This document shows, piece after piece, positions 42,302-52,111 of a stretch of DNA of 64,000 bases. The stretch spans positions 1,178,001 to 1,242,000 of the forward strand of contig NC_026744.1 in assembly GCF_000210295.1 (NCBI RefSeq). Reading direction: 5' to 3'. Every line of letters starts with the position of its first letter. Position 1 is the first letter of the stretch. The position numbers were made by a program, and so were the translations under genes. The notes under the pieces are model-generated. The model did not search any database. It was not told the origin of the DNA and was given only the letters and a program-made list of their open reading frames with translations. Source of the stretch: Trypanosoma brucei gambiense DAL972. Taxonomy: Eukaryota > Euglenozoa > Kinetoplastea > Trypanosomatida > Trypanosomatidae.

Positions 42302-42778
42302 GAACAAGCTTCACTTTGTTGAACCACACGCCAAACTGGACAACAAACCGGGTAAATGAATATCATAGTTGGTCCCTAAGTTTCCTTCTAACCTTTATCA
42401 TTTGTTACGTATGAAAAAACGTTTTACATTGCTTTATGGAAACATGTGTAAACGAGGAAGAAAAGGGAGTCGTAGAAACAAATCGGAGAGGTAAGCAGTC
42501 ATTTGTCGTGGTAGATGTGACCTGATAATTATTGAAAAAACTGTGATGAGAAACCCCCCGCGTTCATTACTTCACACAGACATACACACGGAATAACTGA
42601 AATGCCCAACATAGCCTAGCGCGATGCGTCATTGAGCACGAAAAAAACAACTGAACATAAACAAGACTGCACCATCAGAAGCACACAAGCATATGATATT
42701 TACAAAATTACACAGAAACACACATGCCATGAGTGGCAAGTACTTTCACAATAAAGTGAGCAGATAAAATACAATGCT

Positions 42779-44194
42779 TCAAATAACACCCACACTACCA
42801 TCCTCCAACTCATCAACCATTGCTGACACCAGTTGCTTCACAATTGTGTCCCCAACCTTGTCCCAAAATGCTGCCTCCTGTTCCTCGCGCGGGGGCCATT
42901 GAGGAAAAGTGGGAAGAAACCAATAGGGGAAAACATCGTCTGTGCCAAACACCAAGCGAAGGTTCTGCAACTTGCTGCGGTGAGACAAACTATCTGCACT
43001 GGCACCAGCTCCACTAGAAGACTCCCCGCCGTGCAGAGGGTTGTGCCTTTGGCGTATCAGCCGCCGCATGGCACGCAGCGCTCCCTCACCCCTCGCCAAC
43101 CACCGCAGTTCAGTCACAAGGAACGGCACCATAACCAGCACTGTAAAGACGCATACTAAAAAGAAGAACGAAAAGGAAATGGAGGCGTCCAGTGACAACA
43201 GCTTCACCTTGCCCGACCTAACGGCGATAATAGCGTGGATAACGACCACCAACGCCGCTAACGAAACATATCCAACAAATAGTAAGAGGCACTTGTGGTT
43301 TCCTCTTCCAATGCATTGACCAATCCAAGGGCAGTGATTATTCATGTGATACACGCAGCTGCGGCAGGTGGAGCAGTGGTGTGTCTCATCAAGTTTGTAC
43401 AACAGGCAATAGCGACACCAGCGTATGCCGCCCAGAAGGAAAGACATTTCCTGCTCGAAATTCTCCGGTGTACTATCCAGCGCTCCAATAGCCTCCGAAA
43501 CAACGCGGAGGAACTGTCGGCTATACCCCCTCATTGGACTGTGTGATTCGGGCGACTCACGACGGCGTGGGGCAGTTTGATCTGGATCACTCCGAAACGG
43601 CCGCAACGGCACTTCGTGTTGCTGCTGATTGCCTAACAAACTGTCCCTCTCACTGCAACCGACGGTATCATAATTTGCCACACTTCCACTACTGCCGCAA
43701 CTGTCACGTCTCGCCCGCTCCTGCAGGACCGCGAGCGCCTTCTTCATTGCTATGCGGCTGCTTGAATCCTCCTGAGGGTCGGTAGTGTTCAACCAATCTG
43801 TGCCTACCTCCTCCATCTTTTGTAGGTCAGAAAGCATGCGTCGCACAAAGCCCTCTACACGAGACTCAGCAAGCCAGGCCGGCGCAAGACCCGGGTTAAC
43901 AAAAGAGCAGAAACCAAATGACCAAAATGCTAGGAAAATTAGCGATAAAAACAGGACAGTTAAACACACATCAAACCTAGTGGGCTTGTTGGTTAACACG
44001 GCAAGGTGCAAGTGGCACAACATCACGAGACTGCAGGACACGAGAAGTAACAAAGTTATGCCAAATCCAACATACCGGTTCGTAAAGTACCTAACAGACC
44101 TTGCAGACCAGTAGAGGCCGACGCTCATCGCCTTTTTAACGTAGTAAATGCAGAGGAAAACAAAGCAAAACAACATCCGAAGTGACGGGTACAT
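42779..44194 (-). CDS. DHHC-type palmitoyltransferase homologue with NNHC active site (471 aa)
   Basis: The protein has the DHHC-family layout: two N-terminal membrane helices (about 40-65 and 78-100), a cysteine-rich domain, and two more helices (about 300-325 and 335-360). The cysteine-rich domain reads WCRYCLLYKLDETHHCSTC, then MNNHCPWIGQCIGRGNHK. The zinc-binding Cys/His pattern is intact and the acyl-accepting Cys288 is present. However, the usual Asp-His before the last His are Asn285-Asn286, so the motif is NNHC. A TTxE-like segment (LVTELRWL) follows the fourth helix. A Ser/Arg-rich cytosolic linker of about 130 residues precedes the domain. The family palmitoylates cytosolic Cys residues; activity of this variant is uncertain. 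Confidence 0.85.
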   Translation of the reverse strand: MYPSLRMLFCFVFLCIYYVKKAMSVGLYWSARSVRYFTNRYVGFGITLLLLVSCSLVMLCHLHLAVLTNKPTRFDVCLTVLFLSLIFLAFWSFGFCSFVNPGLAPAWLAESRVEGFVRRMLSDLQKMEEVGTDWLNTTDPQEDSSSRIAMKKALAVLQERARRDSCGSSGSVANYDTVGCSERDSLLGNQQQHEVPLRPFRSDPDQTAPRRRESPESHSPMRGYSRQFLRVVSEAIGALDSTPENFEQEMSFLLGGIRWCRYCLLYKLDETHHCSTCRSCVYHMNNHCPWIGQCIGRGNHKCLLLFVGYVSLAALVVVIHAIIAVRSGKVKLLSLDASISFSFFFLVCVFTVLVMVPFLVTELRWLARGEGALRAMRRLIRQRHNPLHGGESSSGAGASADSLSHRSKLQNLRLVFGTDDVFPYWFLPTFPQWPPREEQEAAFWDKVGDTIVKQLVSAMVDELEDGSVGVI

Positions 44195-44429
44195 AGAAAC
44201 AAGGAAAATGTATAGAAAACCATCACGTGCGCACCGAAAACGACGGCAGGGGGTAACAAGTAGGCCTACACGCGAATTTATGAGTGAGGAATTATTTAAC
44301 GAAAGTTAACCGAAGCTACAAACCTCCAGCACCCTTCATTCTAACCAAGGAAACGAGCGTGCTCCCTCGGGGAAAGGGGAGGCCCCACAAATTCTCCCTT
44401 AGCGAAAGATCCAGATACACCTCCATTAC
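44195..44429 (-). other. Short intergenic region
   Basis: 235 bp between the importin stop codon and the DHHC start. Includes the splice region for the DHHC mRNA. Nothing else seen. Confidence 0.5.
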
Positions 44430-47400
44430 TCACGAGCTACTTGCTGCACCCTTACGTTGCTCCCGGAGCACCATAAGCTGTCCCATCATATCACTCACTT
44501 GCTGAACAGCGGAGAGTTGTTGCTGTGCCGCCGCACCTTTCGCTACTTGAATGAACTGCGCGGGTGGTGCGCTTGCTGCCGAGAGGGAACACAGGTTAAC
44601 GGCACTTAACAAAAGCGACCAAGCATTGCAACTGTCAATGGGGCTCACAAAATCAGCTTCGTCGAGCAAGTTTTCCTCCTCTTCATCGCACCCCGCGCCA
44701 CCTTTAGCATCCTTGCGGGCGGCAGCGGCTTCCATGAGAAGCGCCTGCAGGTGGCCCTCGTCTGCCATGCCATTAGCATCCAAATCGTCATCACTATCCT
44801 CACCATCGTCGTCCCACTCATCATCATCATCATCCTCATCCTCATCCTCAGCGTTGTCCACCAGATCGTCATCGAGGCCATCATTACTCCACTCATCTTC
44901 GCCATCATCACCAAGCTCAGGTTTCTTCGCTTCCTCCTCAGCCATCACGAGTTCAGCATGGCTAAAGTCCGTCAGCACACTGCTCTGGAGGACACCGCAA
45001 AGTACCTCGGCCACACAATCAGACATCTGTTGGTCTTTGGCGCACATTATTTGTGTGACGGAAGCAACCGTCATAATGAAGAGACGGCGATCGTAAGACC
45101 GCAGCATCGCTTGCAATTCCTTTCCCTGTACCAACTCTATGTAGTTCGCAAACAGTGGTACCAAGGCACCGGCAGAAGAGAGGGATCTAATGGCAAGATC
45201 CGGATCGGCGAGAATCGCAGAGAAGACGCTGTTCACGAAAAGTATTGTGAAGGTGCGCCGATGCATTTGCCTGCACTGTGGATCGTTCAAGACTCGAAGC
45301 GCCGTCTGTATCACATACTCAACAAGTCCTCTTGCTGCAGCAACCCGACTTTCACCTTCCTCTGGGTTCTTCTGTTTGAGTGACCAAAGATTTTGCAGCA
45401 TGGAATCGTACATCTTTGGCACAGCAGCAAGCTCACTCAGACGCAAATCACTTTCGTTGTTAAGCACAGTGTCGCACATTATACTGACGAGTTGCGCAGG
45501 AGTAGAATCGGCGACACCTGCTGCGAATGTCGGCACCTCGCAAAGTTCTTTCATGGGAAAACACAAGAATTCCCGTGGGGCAACACAAACAAAGTTGTCA
45601 AGTGGAGGCAGCATCTGGCTAAAGTAATCCACGGATCCTTGTGATACTAATTGATACAGGCACAACAAAAGTTTCCAAGTGCCAGTGGAAACAGCAGTGC
45701 TTTTAGATAGCACGGTGGTGAGAAGCATTAGCGTTGCATCCATGAAACCAAAACAACTACCACCTTCTTGCGCTAACACAGCAAAGAGCATCGGAGCTGT
45801 ACGCTCCTGTATTTGCAAAAGTAAGTCATCAACAGGCTTGGAGCCAGGCGTGGAAACATTTGGTTGCGGGAGCGATCGAACGAGCGTCACGAGGGTATCG
45901 AGCACCTCGTCGGCGGCCATAATAGAATCAGAAACAGTGCTCTCACCAGCACCACCGAGCGTTTTGGACGATTTTTCACTATTGCAAGCATCAAGTGATT
46001 CCAAAACAGAGTCCGTATGTCCTTCTGAAAGGGCACGTCCCAACATTTGCTCAAAGTGTTGGGCGAGTACGTCCGTAAGCTGCAGAGCCCATTGCGACAG
46101 TGTTCTGCGGTAGTGCCGAATCGTTTTCCGAAGTGTGCGTACCACATCCTCATTGTCCATCATCCGCATAGCGCTGAAGTAGTTTTGAATAACCTCGCCG
46201 ATAACGGGTGTTATCACTTCATGTGCAAATGGGTGGCATATAAGTGGTGCAAAACTTGAGCAAGCTTGGATGCGCACTGGCGGCTCTGCGTCCTGCAACA
46301 GTCGAAGTACCACATGAACAACTCGCTGGTACGCCTGAGAGCTACTCCATTTAATCTTGGGGGCCAGCACACTAAGTACAAGCGCGCATCGTGCCCGGAG
46401 AATACCAGCGGGGTATGCCGCTGCGGGTATGATGTATTCGCTAATGAGCCACTCCACCCTCTCATTGGGAAATCCGGCAACATCCAGCATGCCACCGAAC
46501 TGGTAAACAGCAAAAAAGCATGCGTCCACCACGCGAGATTCCTCCACACCTCCACAAGCGGCCGCGGCCGAGTGGGTCGACAACTTCTCAAGAACAAAGT
46601 GCATAAAGTTTGTAAGAGCCAATGCGTCGTGGAACGGTCGCGAGGGTGTAGTGAGAGCCAAAATGAGACTACCAGACACGACTCGTGCACTGTACATATC
46701 TTCTTGAGGGTCAGTCTGCCGCCGAACGTACTCCACGGGGTTCGTTGACCAAAGCTCAGCATCTACAGAGGAAAATGCAAGCCGAGGAAACAGCAACTGT
46801 GTGAGCAACTCTCCTGCGTTCGGAAACAATATTTGACGGTACACTGCACTGTGCTCAACAGCCAATGTAATTATCTCAAGTGCCAAAATGTACGCCTTAG
46901 AAGTGACGATGCGCGGAGAGGCATGCCACCGAATAAATTCAAGTGCTTGTTGAACAAGCGGCAGCAGGATGTTTTCACAGAAGTACTTTGCAGAGCCCCT
47001 AGCGCGCGATTCGCACTTCTTAGGAAACATGAGTTCTTGAACCAACTGATAAGAAAGTCGGGTCACCCACTTGAGTAACTTCCATACAGCCGATTCGTCC
47101 GTAGTGGCGAGATCTACCTCGCCGTTCTCATCGTCTTCACAGCTACTGATACGATGACGGTAGAGTGGTAGCAGTGTTGAGTATGCTGCTTCCGACAATT
47201 GCACCACACAAACCCGGCAGAAATGTTCCATCTCAGGTCTTTCACAAAGAAAACGAGGCCACCGCGAGGCCGTGAGCTCGTGGAAACACTTAAGTACAAT
47301 ACGTAGGCAGTCGGTTAGCACCGTATGCAACGGCGATATTTCAAACGTAAGTGGCACTCCCGTCTGACACACCGCATGCGAATGTTGAAGCAACTCCTGT

Positions 47401-48038
47401 CCCCACGCAGAGCCCAACAGCTCCGCCAGAGACACCAGCGAAGGACCAATGCGGTCAACGAAATCGTCCACCGCCTCTGCGTCGACATTTATTGGATTAT
47501 TGTAATACCTGCAGCAAGCAAGCAAAACGCCTAATGCCGCCCTAAGCCTGGCGGCTGCTGTTTCATAAGGTGGTGTCGCAACACCGCCCACATCGCTGTT
47601 AAGTACATTCACGCATTCATCGAGGATAGATGTTAACTGGGGCATAAGTGTTGGCCAAGACGCCGGATAGTCATATGTGATAAGTTCTTGTGTGGTATCC
47701 AAGAGCTGTCGACGAACCGCGGGTGGAACATGCGATGAGCACTGCAGCGGCACTATACAATCACGTACGTTAGCCTTTACATTCTCCGTGAAGTATGATT
47801 GGCGGTTCCAGTCACTGCGACCTACCACGTTGCGTACACGAATAGAAGCTGCGTGCTGCGCGACTTGCGCTGCCGCACCGGCCTGTCGTAAGTCGTTGCA
47901 GGCAAACCGAATAAGTTGCGGGATAATATTGGGGTCGTTGGAGAGATTCGCCAGTGCCGTCTCCGCTTCCTTACGCGTCGCTTTGTCCGCAGAGAGCGTG
48001 GCAGTAAATATTTGCACCAGCGTCTCTTCGTCCACCAT
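44430..48038 (-). CDS. Importin-beta family karyopherin, importin-7/8-like (1202 aa)
   Basis: The N-terminus is a typical importin-beta domain: ATRKEAETALANLSNDPNII, the second repeat RQAGAAAQVAQHAASIRVRN and YPASWPTLMPQL. The rest is continuous helical HEAT-like repeats. Near residues 1055-1105 lies a strongly acidic stretch (many Asp with EW motifs), which importin-7/8 and yeast Nmd5/Sxm1 also carry near their C-terminus. These receptors bring ribosomal proteins, histones and kinases into the nucleus in a Ran-dependent way. The length fits the family (about 1040) with extension. The ATG at 48036-48038 is the first after a splice acceptor near 48159. Assignment to the 7/8 branch is by acidic tail and overall form. 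Confidence 0.8.
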   Translation of the reverse strand: MVDEETLVQIFTATLSADKATRKEAETALANLSNDPNIIPQLIRFACNDLRQAGAAAQVAQHAASIRVRNVVGRSDWNRQSYFTENVKANVRDCIVPLQCSSHVPPAVRRQLLDTTQELITYDYPASWPTLMPQLTSILDECVNVLNSDVGGVATPPYETAAARLRAALGVLLACCRYYNNPINVDAEAVDDFVDRIGPSLVSLAELLGSAWGQELLQHSHAVCQTGVPLTFEISPLHTVLTDCLRIVLKCFHELTASRWPRFLCERPEMEHFCRVCVVQLSEAAYSTLLPLYRHRISSCEDDENGEVDLATTDESAVWKLLKWVTRLSYQLVQELMFPKKCESRARGSAKYFCENILLPLVQQALEFIRWHASPRIVTSKAYILALEIITLAVEHSAVYRQILFPNAGELLTQLLFPRLAFSSVDAELWSTNPVEYVRRQTDPQEDMYSARVVSGSLILALTTPSRPFHDALALTNFMHFVLEKLSTHSAAAACGGVEESRVVDACFFAVYQFGGMLDVAGFPNERVEWLISEYIIPAAAYPAGILRARCALVLSVLAPKIKWSSSQAYQRVVHVVLRLLQDAEPPVRIQACSSFAPLICHPFAHEVITPVIGEVIQNYFSAMRMMDNEDVVRTLRKTIRHYRRTLSQWALQLTDVLAQHFEQMLGRALSEGHTDSVLESLDACNSEKSSKTLGGAGESTVSDSIMAADEVLDTLVTLVRSLPQPNVSTPGSKPVDDLLLQIQERTAPMLFAVLAQEGGSCFGFMDATLMLLTTVLSKSTAVSTGTWKLLLCLYQLVSQGSVDYFSQMLPPLDNFVCVAPREFLCFPMKELCEVPTFAAGVADSTPAQLVSIMCDTVLNNESDLRLSELAAVPKMYDSMLQNLWSLKQKNPEEGESRVAAARGLVEYVIQTALRVLNDPQCRQMHRRTFTILFVNSVFSAILADPDLAIRSLSSAGALVPLFANYIELVQGKELQAMLRSYDRRLFIMTVASVTQIMCAKDQQMSDCVAEVLCGVLQSSVLTDFSHAELVMAEEEAKKPELGDDGEDEWSNDGLDDDLVDNAEDEDEDDDDDEWDDDGEDSDDDLDANGMADEGHLQALLMEAAAARKDAKGGAGCDEEEENLLDEADFVSPIDSCNAWSLLLSAVNLCSLSAASAPPAQFIQVAKGAAAQQQLSAVQQVSDMMGQLMVLREQRKGAASSS

Positions 48039-48158
48039 CTCACTCTTTCAACCTCGTTTTCCTTTTTTCCTTTGAAAAGAAGTAGGTCCCTATTTATCCT
48101 TCTTTTTTCCTGATCTTTAGCTTACCTACTGGGCTCTTTATCCTACCCACTCGCCCTC

Positions 48159-48210
48159 CTACACGTGCCGCCAGTTCGTGTACAGAAAGAAAAAAAATGG
48201 AAGAAACGAA
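48159..48210 (-). promoter_or_regulatory. Probable spliced-leader acceptor for the importin gene
   Basis: On the - strand a pyrimidine tract (about 48182-48210, including eight T) is followed by GTGTAG with AG at 48159-48160. The 5' UTR would be about 121 nt. Confidence 0.5.
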
Positions 48211-48606
48211 AAGGCAGATGTGCTTTTGGCATCCATTCCAAAACCGTTCACCTCCAGTTCCTCCCATATCCTTCCATGGGCCACTGTTTAACACCCTTCG
48301 TCCATTTAGTAAATTACACTACTTGATTCCTTCCCGGAAATAACTTCATATGGTTACCAAAAGACTCCCCTCAGGTTATAGTTTAAAGCAAAACGCTAAA
48401 CAAGTACACACAACACCGAATAACGGCACGAAGGCGTGCGTCAACAGTGACCAGAAAAAATTAAACATGTGAATTGCTGCTTCATAAAAGCGCATACCCT
48501 CATGTGCGAAGCAGCGCACACATAAAAATATACTCAGAAAGTTGTCTGTGGACCTCGTTTGCTTGCAATCAGTACTTGCCCCTTTAGTGGACCGACGCTC
48601 CGCCCG
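48211..48606 (-). other. Intergenic region
   Basis: The probable 3' UTR of the 48607 gene. Nothing else seen. Confidence 0.5.
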
Positions 48607-49278
48607 TCAAGGGGCAATGCCCATACTGCCCGCCTTTCCTTGTTCCGCTATTTCGTTCAGACGCAGAAGATGCGTAGAAATTTGACGCATATGTTCCCCA
48701 ATAACGTTAAATTCCCCCTCTAGAATTTTAAAGTGTTTTGAAATATCTTGAAAGGGTCGCTCCGTGAGCCCAGCGTCTCTACGCCACGGCAAGGGTTGTT
48801 GATTCGTTACGGTGTTGTCAAACTCCATTCCACCAGGGACCTCACTATTGCGTGGAACTGACGCCGAGGAACTAGAGTGTTTCATTGCATTACCGATATC
48901 GCTGTTGTTTGCCACGTGATTGCTTCTCTCGGCATCGTGACTACTATTGTTAAGATCAACTGATTGCCGGCGTTGCCCCTGTCCCTTGGGGGTGCCGCTG
49001 CCGCTGTTGTTGGAGCTGCTGTTGGTCACTGGACCGTGGGGTGGTTCCGCAGTGCTGTACATCATGGTACGTAACTTGTGATCCCCGGAGGCCTCAGAGT
49101 TAAGCAAGCCACATGTTTTATAATATATTTGTGTCTCAATGTCCGCTATCTTACACAGTTCGCGCACAAAGCCCTCACGTGTTGCCGGAGTGCCGAATGC
49201 GCTCATATTTCCTGATGTGAAATCCTGCTCAATCTCCCGCAATTCCATCTCTACACTATTGAACTCATTGTGATGCAT
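48607..49278 (-). CDS. Hypothetical protein (223 aa)
   Basis: Unrecognised. Residues 1-65 are acidic and helical ([35 protein letters not shown]). The middle (about 80-150) is Ser/Asn/Gly-rich and probably disordered. The C-terminal 50 residues again form a helix with a heptad-like pattern ([37 protein letters not shown]). Two helices flanking a disordered linker suggest a small scaffold or complex subunit. No membrane segment or presequence. The ATG at 49276-49278 is the first of MHHNEF. Confidence 0.75.
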   Translation of the reverse strand: MHHNEFNSVEMELREIEQDFTSGNMSAFGTPATREGFVRELCKIADIETQIYYKTCGLLNSEASGDHKLRTMMYSTAEPPHGPVTNSSSNNSGSGTPKGQGQRRQSVDLNNSSHDAERSNHVANNSDIGNAMKHSSSSASVPRNSEVPGGMEFDNTVTNQQPLPWRRDAGLTERPFQDISKHFKILEGEFNVIGEHMRQISTHLLRLNEIAEQGKAGSMGIAP

Positions 49279-49875
49279 CCACTCGACGTCGCTGAAAGGT
49301 CACTCTTCCTCTGCAAACGCGTTCGGAAGAGCACCACACGATACTTGGGGGGAAGTGACCGCACGAGTGAGTAAAGAAATAGGTAGAAAGTCAGAGTAAG
49401 TAATGAACCAGCCAAATGAGTTACAGCAAGTTTTACGGAGGGCACCTGTCTCATTCATGTGGTAGCAGCGTGAGCAAAAGGGAGGAAGGGCCTGATGAAG
49501 GAAAGAAAGCAGACGGCGTTCCGTCTGCTATTTAATCCTTCTCAAAACAGCAGTCAAGCAGGGAACGGAATTAGAAATATATGGGTGGGGGTTGGCAAAG
49601 CCGCAGGGGAACCGACCCCTTAGTGTTGATTTGTCTCTCCTCCACTTGGTTTTGGTTCCTTTGTTGCGTGACCAAAACACCATACTTAAATACGTCGAGT
49701 TACATTCGCCAGTACACCCCGTGTGATGCTTCAGCACTTGGTATTTAAAAATACTTTCCACGTGCTTTGCTTTTACACCATCCACGTTGTTCCACTAATA
49801 ACCCCGTCTGATTTTCTGCAGTAAATCGCACTCTGCGCACCCTCTGCTCAGCAATCACCTGTCTCTTCCTGCGAT
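49279..49875 (-). other. Intergenic region
   Basis: A - strand frame at 49251-49454 starts with ATG but overlaps the next gene's start out of frame. Another at 49528-49785 lacks an ATG until midway. Neither is supported. Confidence 0.5.
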
Positions 49876-50598
49876 CTATGTCAAGTAATTGTTCACATGT
49901 AGATTCGGTACTAACTTTTGAAGAAGCACGTGCCCCGCTAGTGTTTCATTTGTGATCTTATCTATGGTTGAGCGGAGTATATCTACCCGCATATTCGCCT
50001 CCTGTAACTTCGCCGCCCTTCGCTGTTCTTCATCTTCCTGTTGCTGAAGCTGGATCTCGCATAGACGCCGCTCCTTTAGCAGCTGTTCAATACGACCGTT
50101 CAAATCATTCAGCTCCGTACGAAGAGCGGTTTGAATGACTTGATGCCGTTTGAGCAACTGCTCCACATCCTTCACTTCTTCGATAGCACTTTGCAACTCA
50201 GCACGGTACACATGCACACGGCGACTCGTGCTCAGTAGCCTGCGCGCCTGGCGCTCCGCTAACTCTGCGTCTTCTCCCGTGCAACTGTTATGGATAATTT
50301 CACGCACTTCCGCTGGAAGTGGCCCCTCCAGCGCTGCAAGCGCCGAAGACGACGGGACTGACGGGTCAAGCTGCAAAACGGTGGAAGGGGACGAGGGCAG
50401 ACACACCACCGCGGTATTCGTTTGATTATTTTTGTTGATAACTGACGCCGCCGCTGTAGGTGGTGTGGAGGGCGCAAGAGAAGGAGAGGGGGACGGCGGG
50501 GATGACCACCGGCGCCTTATAGGTTTCTGCTGCACTGTTCGCTCCTGCCGTGAACGACCATGAAGGCCTTGGACAGTTAAGCCAATCGGTTGTTGCAT
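49876..50598 (-). CDS. Hypothetical coiled-coil protein (240 aa)
   Basis: The first 85 residues are Arg/Pro/Ser-rich and disordered (SSPPSPSPSLAPSTPP). From about 90 to 225 the chain is a continuous helix with heptad spacing (AELAERQARRLLSTSRRVH, VEQLLKRHQVIQTALRTELN, GRIEQLLKERRLCEIQLQQQ, RVDILRSTIDKITN), a clear coiled coil. The start Met precedes QQPIGLTVQGLHGRS. No known family recognised. A cytoskeletal or flagellar role is possible but not shown. Confidence 0.75.
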   Translation of the reverse strand: MQQPIGLTVQGLHGRSRQERTVQQKPIRRRWSSPPSPSPSLAPSTPPTAAASVINKNNQTNTAVVCLPSSPSTVLQLDPSVPSSSALAALEGPLPAEVREIIHNSCTGEDAELAERQARRLLSTSRRVHVYRAELQSAIEEVKDVEQLLKRHQVIQTALRTELNDLNGRIEQLLKERRLCEIQLQQQEDEEQRRAAKLQEANMRVDILRSTIDKITNETLAGHVLLQKLVPNLHVNNYLT

Positions 50599-51106
50599 TA
50601 CAAGATGTATTTGGTAGGCTATGCGTTTGCAGACAAAAGAGAAGTGTAAAGGAGGTGCGGGTATTACCTTCTACAAAAAATGGTGTAAACGAAACGTTTG
50701 TGCTTAAGTATATATACATGAGCGTAGCCCCGCACGTGAAGCTAGTAGTCATGGTAACAAGGACGTAGACGTGTGAAATACCATTTGCAAAGAGGGAATC
50801 CAATAGTCCGGCAACAATGAGAAGGATGGGGCGGAAATAATCACTCTCCTGGTCAATAATATACCTCAGTCACACAGCCGCACAAAGCGAAAGAAACTAA
50901 ACAATCACATCTTCCGTTGGTATACGGCGTTATTTTCACAACGCGCATACAATAAGTGTAAGTTTAAACCAAAATTTACACGAAAAGCACGAACACATGC
51001 ACACCAACCCCGTGAAGCATCAGAATTAATTTAGATGAAAGAACGTTGTTTTTTGTTTTTAACGGGCGCCTACCGAAGAACTTCCCTGATCAACATCTCT
51101 TTTTTA
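50599..51106 (-). other. Intergenic region
   Basis: The 3' UTR of the MCU-family gene and the 5' region of the coiled-coil gene. No gene seen. Confidence 0.5.
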
Positions 51107-51856
51107 CTACACCTTTCCGTAGCGAGCAAGTAGTTTCTCCATTCCTCCAAGGAGTTTCATCTGACGATCAATGGCTGCCCCATCGATCCGAGCCCTCTTG
51201 TATAACACCTGGCGCCGCCTCTCCGCTAGTAGCGTCTCCAGGGAGAGGCCCCGAACGGAATAACAATGAAACACCAAACCAACCCATACAGCGGTGTAAG
51301 CTATGAAGTAAGTCATGGGCTCCACAAGATTCCAGTCAAAAACGACAAAAACCCAGCGGAAGAGTACAATGAACTGCACAATTAGTAATATAACAATCAA
51401 GTAGCCCAGTAACGGTAGATATAGGTTGTCAATGTAGTCATCAACACGGTGCTTCGCAATAACCTTCTGGGCAATCTCGTCGAGTTGGTGTCGCCAAGCA
51501 CCTTCCAAATCACAAAGAACGCCATTTACGCCCTCCCCATCACTTTTAAATACGCCTTGGAGGACATTATTGAAAGCTGCAACGTCCGTTATCACTGCAA
51601 TTTTTGACGCAGTGCCCGTGCCTGCCGCCCGGTATGAGTGGAACAATGGCAACGATTTCTCTGTCAAATTATCTTCGAGTACAAAGGAAAGACAATCTTT
51701 GTTAGTACCGCCACAAGCACCGGTGGTACAACCACCGACTCCAGTGCTACAGTATGCACGTGGTTCCAAGTACGTGGAGAGAGACCGACGAATAACAAAT
51801 AGTTTGGCAGTGCACCTCACACGGAGCCCAACAGCACCGGCAAAAAGTGGGTTCAT
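51107..51856 (-). CDS. Mitochondrial calcium uniporter (MCU) family subunit with WNLVEP filter (249 aa)
   Basis: The C-terminal half matches the MCU pore region: helix one (YLIVILLIVQFIVLFRWV), then the filter segment WNLVEPMTYF (Trp175 to Phe184), helix two (IAYTAVWVGLVFHCYSV) and a charged coil (LLAERRRQVLYKRARID). Canonical MCU reads WDIMEPVTYF, so the pore Asp is Asn176 here while Glu179 is kept. The N-terminus (MNPLFAGAVGLRVRCTAKLF) is a mitochondrial presequence. The start at 51854-51856 is chosen because the splice acceptor lies at about 51895, downstream of earlier in-frame ATGs at 52084 and after. Trypanosomes have a hetero-oligomeric MCU complex with MCU, MCUb, MCUc and MCUd; I cannot say which this is. 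Confidence 0.85.
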   Translation of the reverse strand: MNPLFAGAVGLRVRCTAKLFVIRRSLSTYLEPRAYCSTGVGGCTTGACGGTNKDCLSFVLEDNLTEKSLPLFHSYRAAGTGTASKIAVITDVAAFNNVLQGVFKSDGEGVNGVLCDLEGAWRHQLDEIAQKVIAKHRVDDYIDNLYLPLLGYLIVILLIVQFIVLFRWVFVVFDWNLVEPMTYFIAYTAVWVGLVFHCYSVRGLSLETLLAERRRQVLYKRARIDGAAIDRQMKLLGGMEKLLARYGKV

Positions 51857-51883
51857 TTGATTCCTAATTATTTTTCTTTTGCT

Positions 51884-51912
51884 TCTATGATAGGCTCGAA
51901 AAAAAATAAAAT
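51884..51912 (-). promoter_or_regulatory. Probable spliced-leader acceptor for the MCU-family gene
   Basis: On the - strand a T-rich tract (51899-51912) is followed by CGAG with AG at 51895-51896 and then ATAG at 51884-51885. This excludes the in-frame ATGs at and below 52084 and leaves the ATG at 51856 as the first, with a 5' UTR of about 30-40 nt. Confidence 0.6.
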
Positions 51913-52111
51913 GCAAGAGCACAAAAACGATCAAGGACACCCTCCAAAAAGCATATACTCCACGGAACGGCATACGACATCTAAAAGACGCCTGACACGT
52001 CCACGGAGGGGAGGGAGAAGAAAGTAAAGACTCCATAGAAACAACAAAAGTTGCGCCCTCATGAACCATGAAACAGAAGAGCAAAGGATGGGAATGATGT
52101 GTTTATGCCCC

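Larger units (their letters stand above)
41379..42778 (-). other. Intergenic region
   Basis: No gene supported. Contains the U-box 5' UTR and splice region (possible AG near 41713), an (AAT)n repeat, a GC-rich palindrome near 42281-42301 and the 3' UTR of the DHHC gene. Confidence 0.5.

Noticed and set aside
49251..49454. 67-codon - strand ORF with ATG
   Set aside because: Runs out of frame across the start of the 223-aa gene; likely its 5' UTR.
51857..52084. N-terminal extension of the MCU-family ORF with a hydrophobic segment
   Set aside because: It lies upstream of the probable splice acceptor at 51895, so it would not be in the mRNA.
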